Shown here one piece after another: positions 24,401-36,400 of a stretch of 64,000 nucleotides of DNA. The notes below the pieces were generated by a model, which did not search any database, had not been told where the DNA came from, and worked only from the letters and a program-made list of their open reading frames with translations. Each line of letters opens with the position of its first letter. The first letter of the stretch is position 1. This DNA is from Symsagittifera roscoffensis (Eukaryota > Xenacoelomorpha > Acoela > Convolutidae). Location of the stretch: the NCBI RefSeq assembly GCF_963678635.1, contig NC_087066.1:39393223-39457222 (forward strand). Direction: 5' to 3'. Made by a program: the position numbers and the translations under genes.

Positions 24401-27400
24401 CTTTTTCAACTACCGACTTCTGGTCGCCCTAGACGTCATGCTCTTTCATCAGACTATTATACAGGTTCAAATCTAGTCGTACTTTCACATAGTCGACTGA
24501 ATTTAGATGGCACTAGCAGTTCTCTTAAACTTGCGAGAGTTGAGAAAACGACAATCTTTGAACAACCCAACGCACCCAAATAACTGTCTGGAATACGGGT
24601 AGATAACACAAATGGAGTATCCTTCGACAAGCCTGCTTATGCCAACTGATAGCTCCTCTGCGATTCGCAGGAGCCAAAATTATACTTTTTAAAGTATCGA
24701 TATCAATTTGGTTTTAAAATTATCAGAATATCGATTTGGTTTTTCAGGCATTTGAATATCAATTTAGTAGACTCCAAAAAAGGGTTTTTAAAACAAGATG
24801 CCCACATAAATATTACAGACTCGAGTAATTCAACATCGAAGTGTGTTGCTTTCCTTGTAGGCCACTGCATCATGGCTGCCGATTGTGGAGGGAGTGGCCA
24901 TAGCTATCTGTGCACTCAACTCAGTGGCCAACCCATTCTTCTATGTCCTGCTTAAACACACCATCTCCCCCAACATGGCCGTGGCATACCAACACCACAT
25001 CCCCCGTCTCCCCCTCGGACCACCCATTCACAGGTTACAAAGGAATTCTGTTCACGAAAAGAAGCGCCTACGGATCATTCTAATTGAACAAAATAAATAC
25101 CGAAGCTTGAGGCTGGTTACGTTGCAAGATAATTTTCAAGTTGACAGTTTTGATAAATCGCACTGAGATAGTGACACTAAGTTTGCAAAAGTTGCACTTA
25201 AGTTTTATAGAAGTATCAAATTTTTGTTAATAGCAACCAATCCAACTCGAATGGAAACAAAAAAGACTCCTCTATGTGTCTGAGATTCGATCCCACGCCT
25301 CCCGACCAGTGGCCTCCAGCTCCTTCCGGCTCAACCCGCGCCAACAGCAGCAGACACCCCGTGTACCCTTCACAGAGAAAGAGTAAGGCAACAACAGGGG
25401 GATGCATGGGAATCGTGAAGGGCAAGACAGCGAACAAAAATAAGGACCAGGTAGCAAACAATTATTCATTCAGCTTTTATTTTAACTTACAAATAGAACA
25501 AATCAATTTAATTTTTGACGGCCAGGCTTAGTTTTTTTGACGACCGACCATAATTTTGATGGCCAGGCTTAAATCACCCCCACAGACGAAGAGCATCTTT
25601 TAAGTCGAGGCGCGAACTATCAACCGCTAGGTTGAAGCAAAGAGAAAAGAGACACTTTCTTTTGACTGTTTCTTATCGCTTCTCTTTTTAGGTGTTCTAC
25701 ACAGTGACGGTGCAGAAAACCGGAAGACTCTACCGATCAGAAGTGATGTTGAACTTGAGCGACGTCTGAATGCGCAACTTCTCTTGTTTAGTCTCTTTTA
25801 TGCTCATCTTTATAGAAGAATAATCAGAGCCTCCAATCATTTATAACGACAGAAAACTTCTATTTTTCACGTTTTTCGTTACTCGAAAATTATATTTTGA
25901 TGGTCGATGCCTAAATATGACTCCATTCTAAACTGAAACACTTCAAAATTTTGGATCAACTATATTTTAAAAATCCCGGATTTAACTATTAGCGTATTCC
26001 GCTGGCCCACTAATGGCTAGCAGATTTTCATTCGATGTGCAAGTGTGCTCTTTTCTAGTTTAAAAAAATCACCAAAACTCTTATCAAGTGCATGCCTTTT
26101 AATCCAAAACTTGGCTTGAAACGTCCCTTCATTCCTTCTAATAAAATTCTTGCTAAGTAATACGACTGTTGTATTTGCAATTTATCGTTGATTTGGGCGC
26201 TTTGAAAATTATTTCGAAATTCATGTTTGTCATTTTGTCAACTCATTTTGGCCTTTTAAACACCGCTTCATAAATAACAGGCGTGAGAAAAATAGTCTCA
26301 TAAGTGCTTCGTTTAATGCTTTTTTACAACCTAATCCTTGATTTGCATAAATTTACAGAGACAAAACGACAAAAGCCGAATTTTAAAAACATCAATGAGC
26401 AAGTCAAAGCAAGGCAAAAGAAGATAGGAAAAAAATACAAACATCTTTAGCAGAGAAACGAAGCAGAGCTTTGCACACTAGCAATATGTACAAAGAGAAA
26501 ACATTATATTGAGGACATAGTTAGAAAGTGTCATGGAATGACGGATTTTTTTTTTAAAATCACTTTAAAGTCTTCTCAATTTCTAGAGAAGATATATTTA
26601 TCAAAAATTTTTCGTTATATTTGAGAAACCCGGATCAATATGTATTTTTTTCCATTGGAAAATCACAAAATTAAAATATGTTTTTAAAACTGAAAGTCAA
26701 GGGCCATTTTCTCTCTATTTCCATATTGGAGAACAATTTCCAAATGATTTCCCATTTGAACCACTTCAAGAAGTCTTATGGTCGAAGTACTTAAAATATA
26801 AGTCAAAAATACTAAGAAGTCATAAATTCATAGACGTCGTGAAACTGGGAATTATTTACAAAAACAGAGTATCCGGATGCTACCGACTAGAAAATATTCC
26901 CGGCATATTGATCATCGCAAAATAATTCCCAGCAAGAAACTAGTTTTATTATTTTTTTTTTGCTATTTTCGGGTTTTCTAACTTCATACCATGGCTTTGC
27001 GTACTAGAAAATGGATTGAATCTTGATTTATAGAACCAAAAACAATATCTCAACCAAATTATCAAAATATGATTTAGCACAATTTCCATAAATGTCGCTG
27101 TAAATGCTTGGAATCCAATTATTAATATAATAGAAGCAAAAAAATTCACTAGCCGAAAACAACATAAAATCAAACTAAAATTCATCAAAAATGATTCGTA
27201 AATGATTGCAAAACCAAAACATGGCCAAAGACAGCTGGAAAAAAGTTATTAACCGCAAGGAAATAAACATAGCCAACTGACAGTTGGAAAAGAGTAACGA
27301 ACAAAGGAAAAAACCGACTTGTTTTCAAAAATCTTCAACTTTTGAATTTCGAAGAAAAAAATAGATGGCCTTGAAGATCTTCGAATTTGTAGAACAATCT

Positions 27401-30400
27401 ATAATGGATACTTTTGTTAAAATTAACCCAATTTGCGAAAACTGGATCAATAGGTAAAATTTTTATTTCGCTGGGAAATCTGATAACTAATTTCCATTTT
27501 CGAAATTAGAAGACGATCACGTTTTTCGTTACCTTTACAATTTTGCTGTTCAATAGCGGAGATTGCCTTCCTTTTAGCCATAGAAATTCACTGAACTTAG
27601 CAAGAAATCACAAGTCAAACCGCAAAAAACCAAAATTAAGAGTGAACAAATTTTAAGATTTTTCTGAAAAAAAAACAAATCACTACCTTCATTACTCTTC
27701 AACTAGTTCTTTCGCATTTTAAAGAAAAAAATATATGACCTTAAAACTCTTTGATGTCTAAAGCAATTAAAGATTGATACTTTTATTCAATAAAAACAAA
27801 CCCAATTTGAGAAAACTGAAACACAAAGTAAGCTTTATATTCCGCTGGGAAATCTAAAAATTCAAATCAATTTTCCAGGCTAGAGGTCGATCACGTTTTT
27901 GGTGACCTTTACTATTTGATGTTCAATCGTGGAGTTTCCCTTCCTTGCAAAAGGAAATACAAAATATTCAAAAACACATCAAAAGTCAACTCGCGAAAAA
28001 ACAAATTTGAACATGAGCATTTACATAAAAAAAAATCATCAACACCTACAAAAAAGTATTTATAAGTTCACTTTTAAACACTTCAGAGAAAAACTGCAAT
28101 ATCATTTTCACGGAAAAGATGTTTTCCTCTAATTACTTTGGTAATTTGATGGGTACTACGATAGCCATTTCCTTAAAAATAACCAGGTCCTAAATTTTTC
28201 CATTAGAAGAAAGTCATCAAGTTCTTTTAATGTTCCTATTTCATATTAAATACAGTTATTCCTATTTCATATTAAATATTTTAAGACTTTTTCCTGAAAA
28301 AAAACAAAAAAAATCAGCAAGACCTATATAGGAGTCTTCACTACGTTCATTACTCTTAAACATGACTACCATAACAATTAATTGCCGTTCTGTTAATAAT
28401 GCTCAGTTAAAATATTAAAGATTTTTGAATTTTTCTTTTTGAAGAACCTTCAACCAAATTCGTTAAACCAAATCTACGTTTATAGTAAAACCGACTATGC
28501 AATAAGAAAAATAGAAATTAGCCTCGAATTAGCAAAAACTCGGCTACGTGTAGGATTCAAATCTGCGACATACTGCAATCAAGAGATTTTGAGTCTTACG
28601 CACTATCCACTCAACCACGCAAGCTTAACAACCGACACACACTAGTCACGAAAAAGCTGCTACATATGCTAATAACTTGCCAATGCGATTCAGAAAAAGT
28701 GGCACCAAATAGAAATAGACTCAATTTTGCAAATAATAACTTGGAATATAACAAACTGAAAAGAGGACTGAATATTTAGACAAAAGAGGACTTTGTCTGA
28801 AAACTATACAAACGAGATTAAAAATCGGGTTGAATAATACGCGAAATGGATAATAGCCGAGCTGATTGGGCAGAAAAATGTCTATCACATATCAACTGAA
28901 ATTGAGGTACTTTTGTCTAAAACCGGTACCAGTATGATAGTTGGGTCCCTGAAAAAAAAGTATGAAAGATGGGTCGCGCAATTTTTGAGAAAATTTAAAA
29001 GACAAGGCAACAAATTCTGAACCTATTTCCAAAAATTTTAAGCACAAAAAAATCCTCCAGGAATCCATCCAACTTTTAGGGACTCAACTATTATACGTGT
29101 ATCGTCAAAACTTCTTTTTCGGATAAAATTAACCCAATTCGAGAACATTGTATCATCAAGTTAAACTTTTATTTCGCTGATAATTAAATTCCACTTTCGA
29201 AACCAGAGGTCAATCACGTTTCTTGTGACCTTTACACTTTTGCTGTTCGATCGTGGAGTTTGCCTTCCTTTGAAAAATGAAATGAACTGAACTTGGAATT
29301 CAATTCAGCTACCTCTCGGATTCGAACTGACGCCTAAAGATTTTGAGTCTTACGCACTAACCACTCAGCCGCGCAAGCTTAACAACCGACAAACACTGGT
29401 CACGCATAAAACAGCTACATATGCTAATAAACTGCCAAAGCAGTTCAGCGAAAGTGGCACCAAATACAAACAGACTCAATTTTGAGAGTAATAATTTGTA
29501 ATATACCAAACTATAGGCATTCAAACTAACTTTGCATGTAGCAAATCGTAAAGCATAAAACCACATTATGTATAAACTATGCATTTCAAAAAAGTGTGCG
29601 CGATATATTGAGCTAGAAAATTTCTGAAATCGAGTTTTAACATTGTTACTTTGTTTGAAACTAATTACTTTTTTCGGTTCTTTTAATGAATTGAAAATGC
29701 ATCAGCTGAGTTAACTTATTACTATTCGAATGTCAAAGCATTTGCTATGAAAAAGCTGATAAGGTGCCCTAAAAGTGACACCAATACTTGCTACTTAGGT
29801 TGGAAAAAAGGTTCGTACTAATACACAAAACAAACAACAATATCAAATGTCGACGCTCTAAAAAAACGTCGTTAGCTTCAAAAAGTCTTCGAACTAACCA
29901 TTTATATGATTTAGTGACACTATATATTTCGAGAAAGGGAATAAACAGATTTATAACGAAAACCTGGCCTCTCGAGATTTTAAAAAGATCATCAAAAAAC
30001 AACGCAAGCGAAGTTGCACTTCGCCAACACAAACAAAAACGGCAAAGACCGAAAAGAAAATTGCAAGAAAATACTTAAATCAACCTACCGGATTCAAAAT
30101 ACTCAAGACCTCCAGTGCAACATTCACTTATCTCAACAACTTGCATTTTTTTTCGGCGTTAACTCGATTTATTTCCCGTGAGTTTTGTTCAAAGTTAGCT
30201 ATAAGTCAGCAAAAAGCAAGCGCTTCAAAAAGATATCAAACGGCGTGATTGACGCAAAACCGTTGCACTAAAATGAGCGAGAAAAAAGGACTGAATATTT
30301 AGACAAAAGAGGACTTTGTCTGAAAACTATACAAACGAGATTAAAAATCGGGTTGAATAATAAGCGAAATGGATAAAAGCCGAGCTGATTGGGCAGAAAA

Positions 30401-33400
30401 ATGTCTATCACATATCAACTGAAATCGAGGTACTTTTGTCTAAAAACGGTACCAGTATGATAGTTGGGTCCCTGAAAAAAGTATGAAAGATGGGTCGAGC
30501 AATTTTTGAGATAATTTAAAAGACAAGGCAACAAATTCTGAACCTTTTTCCAAAAATTTTAAACACAAAAAAAATCCTCCAGGAATCCATCTAACTTATA
30601 GGGACTCAACTATTATACGTGTACCGTCAAAATTTCTCTTTCTGATAAAATTAACCCAATTCGAGAACATTGTATCAATAAGTTAAACTTTTATTTCGCT
30701 GAAAAATCTGATAATTAAATTCCACTTTCGAAATCAGAAGTCAATCACGTTTTTTGTGACCTTTACACTTTTGCTGTTCGATCGTGGAGTTTGCCTTCCT
30801 TTGAAAAATGAAATGAGCTGAACTTGAAAAGAATTCAATTCGGCTACCTCTCGGATTCGAACTGAGACCTAAAGATTTTGAGTCTTACGCACTAACCACT
30901 CAGTCACGGACGCTTAACAAATCACAAACACTAGCCGAAAATAGTGCAGAAAACAGATGCTATAAAATTTCATCAAATATTCCATCAAATAAATGAAAAC
31001 TTTCATTCAAACACTTGACTTTTTTAAAAAAAGGTTCGTAATAATTGACTACGCTCGCAAGTATTAGCAAAAGAAATGAAATGAAATTAAAATATACCAA
31101 AAGTCAAACTGCCAAAAATTAAATTTGAGCCTTAACAAATATTAAGACTTTTCCCAAAAAAAAACAGACGAAAAAAATCATCGCAATATCAACAGTATAA
31201 GAGTCGCAAATATATTTTACCCGTGCAATTTAAATTGATTAAATTGAGACTAATTTGCATAGCAAACAACAAATGGGCTGCCGTAAGATCTAAAAACAAA
31301 CAAATAGGATGCCTTAGTAAGCCGCCGGCAACTAAAAGCATGATAACCAGTCGATAAGACTTAGTTGAAAAATTCGAAGGCGTTACCGTTAACAACGACC
31401 TACTAGCCTAGCCAATAATAACATTTTACTGAAACAGAGCAGTTCTCAAGTTAAAATGCCCAGCTAAAACATGGAAAACAGGATAAGCTCGAATCAAAAA
31501 ACAATATAAGAAGACAAAAATTTACCTCCCCAAACAACGCTCAAAATGCACGTAAAATTTTTTTTAATATGCAAAAAAAATTCTGTTTTTTGATATTCTC
31601 AGGCAAAAAACAAAGGACGTTAAGTGAAAATTTAGCATGGAACTATAATACCATCGGATTGATACATTGTAAAGAATGAAACATTTTGTTGAGACAATTT
31701 CATTCATCCGTGAAAAAAATAATCTCATAGTCGACAAAAAAACCTATTTAATGTTAAGGTCAGACCATCAAGGTCGGACAGATTAAATGAAGCGAATCAG
31801 TTTGAAGGTCAAAACAGATTAAAATAGTCAAAACGAAAAAAACTCAGACAAGGTCGACTGCGGATCACTAACGAAATAATTAGTCAGTAATTAAATAACT
31901 GGTACTTTTGTGATGCTTAGTATGTCATGTCATTTATGTCACATTTTCAATTCATTCTTCAATAGTCACTACCTCCTTTCAATCCTCAGTTCAAACTTCA
32001 GATTCTATCTCAAACTCTGAACCTTAGTCCTATTTGCTCGAACTCTGAAACTAGGTTACGGGCCAAGAATTTATTCTTGTATTAATTATCTGTCCGAGTT
32101 TTTCGCCAGAAGCCAAAAAGAAAGCCCAAAAACACAGACAGCTGAAAAAGCATCAATGGGCTCAAGAAAACAAAATGTCGACAGACTTTTTGCAGCATTT
32201 TAAAAAGAAAAATATGACGTTTTTGCTGTCGTTTTTCCAGCTAACACATGGCCGTAGAGCTATTTGAATTCTTATCATTCTTCATCTTTGACACTCTTCT
32301 AATAAAACCAACCAGGTCGCATTTTTGTCCACACAAATCGGTCGCATTTCTTGTCCACAGCCTACTGCCAGTTAGAAAAGTGAGCACGAGCTCGAAGACC
32401 GAAAAAAACTGACTTGTTTTTTGAAAAAATGTCAACTTTCGAACTTCAAAAAATTGGATGCCTTTAAGCGCTTTGAAATTCCAGAACAAATTATTATTGA
32501 CACTTTCTTGATATAACTAACCCAGTTTGAGAAAAAGGGATCAATAAGTTTAACTCTTATTTCGTTCGGAAATCTGATAATTAAGCTCCATTTTAGAAAT
32601 CAATCACGTTTTTAGTGACCTTTAAACTTTCGATGTTCGATGGTGGAGTTTTCCTTCCTTCTTTAAATCGTTGTTTTAAAAGTTTCATTTAGAACAGGTA
32701 TAAATTAAACGTAGAATACGCCCATTAATTGCTGAGAAGAAAAAAATTATTGTGTAAACAAAATGTCTAACAGAAATCTAGTCAGTATCGGCCTGCATTA
32801 CTTTGCTTATTGACGTCATTTTCAGAAAATTAAAAACCTTACCATTAGCAAGATGGGATCTACTTTCTATCTTAATCGGTATAAACAGTTACATTAGCCT
32901 TACCCACAGGTTTCCGTTTTTTGACTGGTAATGAACAATTGTTGCAGCATCTTTTCTACTTACATATGTCCATTTCAGAGTTTTAACAAAAAGTCTTCCC
33001 ACACTTAGTCATCTTTAAATAAAGATTCCATTTCCCTTTTTGTATTATGAAATTTTGATGATTTCAGAATATCAATAGGGCGAAATTCTAATTGAACATT
33101 TTTAATGGCTTATGGTACAACATAGAAAAAACCAGCATTTACTATTTATAGAAATCGTACAATTATGACATCGTCTGTCACATTTCACTCCGGGTCATCG
33201 TTTTTGAGGATTGTTCATATATGCTGATCTACATAAATCAACACCTAGAAAATTAATCCAAAAAATTAAAAAATAATCATCAATGGGACATTCTTGAAAT
33301 GAAAATCAATAGCATATCAAAATTAGAATTTAATCAACGATGGGACATTCTTGAAAGGGACATTAATAACATATCAATCATCGGATAAAAAATCAATTTA

Positions 33401-36400
33401 TTGATTTATCATTTAGCTGATTCAGACAAGGAGCTCAGCTAACTTTGCGCTTTGTTAAACAAATTAGTATTATACAATAACTGGTTGCAATACAAGTTGC
33501 ACAGAATGGTGCCACCAAATATCAGCGGTAATGGCTTAGTGTCTTCTTAAGAACAAGCAAAAAAATGACATTTGCAAAAAAAATATTAGAAAGTGTCCTT
33601 CTATATTCAAATTTGAAGTTCATGGGCTTCTCAAAGAGCCTGAAATACGTCGTGTAATCACATCTTGCTGAAGCGTTCTTAAACATTTCTATCATGCTTT
33701 TTAGATAATTTAATCTTAAAATAAGTATTTTAATATCTTACGACCAGATGTGACTATTTTCTTCTGGCCTAGCTGTAAAAAAAACACGATGACTAAGACG
33801 TCAGACCAATTTTCTCGAAACTTGCCCAACTTTTAAAAAGTTATTTTGATAGACGCCCTGCCTTTAACACTAAAGTCGTGGGTTCGAATCACACTTCTGT
33901 CATGGTTGGAGAAGTCCCAGTGTCAATCACCTCCTCAAGTTGAGACCCATTACGGCAAAATGGATGACATCTCTCTCCCCACGGAATGAAGGCCGGAGAT
34001 ATTAAGAAGGATTTAAGGAATTTCAAAACCGGAATGAAAAATGTAAGGGCTTCAATCAAAAACGTAAAAAATCAAATCTGACGCGACTAAAAGTCAAATG
34101 AAGTTAGTTTCAAATTGCTATGATTACTGAATAGCCGATATTCGTACAAAAAAGGAATGCGATCAATGCGGTAGCCTATTTTAGGGAGGTCGCACTGAAG
34201 AATAGTTGAACAACAGAACTCGTCCAAGAGCAGATAGACACTTAAATACCACTCTCTACAAAGCAGTCTAAATCCTAACACCTTTTTGTTTTAAAAAAAA
34301 AGCATACCATAAATTAACGCAGAGACCAATCGGTGCTTCGCACTGCTTATCATAAACAATTAATGACAATTACCCCAAAGTAAAAATTACAGAGATACGA
34401 ACTGCGCTTCGCAAACACAAGCGAGGAGAATGCAAAAAAAAGAGCTCTAAACAAGCGAATCAAAGTGAAATAAGGAAAAAATTAAAAATATGCCTTGAGA
34501 AAAAAAGTTAATGAGGCTAGGAGTATCAAGTTCTCACATTTGCTCCACGACCGCTTGTATTTACTAACAGTAGCCACTAATATAGCAGCTACAATTCCTA
34601 TCAAATTGCCAATGTTGCAATGTTACGCAGCAAAAATTCGAAAAAAAATAATAACATTTCAATGATCAGGATTTGAAACTCTGACATGTTGATTCGGAGT
34701 CTCACGTCCTCACATCTGCGCCTCGGTTGCTAAGAAGGAAACTAGTGGCCCAGCTAACGCTGAATCCACCTGTTTTAATACTTTTAACCATATATTGTAC
34801 TGATACGGAAAAGCGTAATTTTCAAAAACAGGACTTTACGCAAAACGCTAGCGATTTCTCTGCCTAAGCAGGAGATGAGACGCTTATTTAAAAGAGAAAA
34901 CTACTAGTTCTTTTTTCAATTGAAGTCTTTATCTCAGATTTGCTGTGGTTGAGTATTTTTCGAAAAAGCGACTTTTCCTCAATCCATAAACTTCTCTCTA
35001 CTCAAGCATAGGAATAACCTCTGATGCAGTGAAGACTTCCGCACCCTGATTTTTAGAATGAAACCTTGATATCAGACTTAAGTAGTAGTTTTCGAGAAAA
35101 GTGATGAACTTTCTAAAAAAAATTTCCGAAGTCCATATCAGTTTTTCTACAAATAAATAGGGTAAAACAGATTGCTCACGGAAAATCGAAGCATTATGTT
35201 CGTTTGAATGAACTATAAACCTAAGAATCAGCAGCTTAGTTTCTTTTAAGAAAGTTTTCCAAGAAACAGGCAAAAATTGGACATTTTCTAAGGCCGTATA
35301 TTTTTTTCAAAAGGCAGGGCATAGCCGCTTGCGCAGGGAAGATTTTCAAAAATAATTTTTCTTCCGGTTAAACCCTTAGTCTCCGATTTGGAAGAACAGT
35401 TTTTAAGAAAAATCCATCTCTTGAAAAAAACAATATGTCACAGAATGGGCTTGTTTGAGGCCATAATATTTTTCTATCGAATTAAGGGAATAGCCGCTTG
35501 ACAAGAGGAGATCATCAGAGTTTTTTTTTTATTGACACCCTCAACTCAGTTTTGTGCATTTAAAATTTGAGATGAAAAAATTTAAGCCAAATAGGTCAAA
35601 AACCCCTCCACTGGAACTTTTGAAGGCCGTAGAACGTAGGGTAAAACAAGAACAGACTAGCACAAAACGCGAGCACATAAAAAAGCAGCCGGTTTTTCCA
35701 TTGGTACCTTTTTGAAAATTGGTCCAGTAGTTGAGAAAAATTGATATTTCTGCGAAAAATGGAGAATATTTCCAAAGCGTCGCAAAAAAAAATTTTTTAA
35801 AATAGGTTTGCATACGTTTTCATAATACCTGTTTTTTTTTCAAACAGGACCTAACGAAGGCCAAAAATAAAACAGCCACCTAAGCTTTTAAATTGGTTAT
35901 GTTTGAACCAAATGGGCACTTTCATTTGCGACTTAAGTTAGAAAAAAATACTTCGTAATAATACACTACGCTTGGCTTGTGTAAATCCGGAAAAACATAC
36001 ATACTACATGGATCCAAAAAATTCTAAGACGCTATAGAAAGTAATCGCAATCGTGATTATTTAATTTTGCTCATCTAACTAATGCGACAAAATGTTTATT
36101 TTCTTTACTTTGAATTGTTTTTAGATCGCTTCATTTGAACCAAAAATCGGGCAAAAAACCACAGATTCATAATATATTCGCTCAAATTGGTTGAAACATG
36201 CAGTGTTTTGGATTAAACTGATAAAAACCTCAATCTGGTTTAAAAGCGGTGGTAGGCTAACAAGCCGAATAGTCAACACGTCAAAATAAAAATTACCATT
36301 CCAAGCCAAAAACTAATATTGTTATGCAACGTAACAACAAACTGTCACTGTTGTTATGCAATTGTTACGCAATTTGATGTAATTTTTGTCCTTCTGGTGT

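Noticed and set aside
16595-25769. Opsin identity for the GPCR
   Set aside because: The TCSF loop is suggestive, but there is no Lys at 7.43 in TM7 and the TM3 motif is LQRK.
29788-30078. 96-codon frame as a basic protein gene
   Set aside because: No motif, no start or splice support, and an overlapping frame of similar length exists on the other strand.
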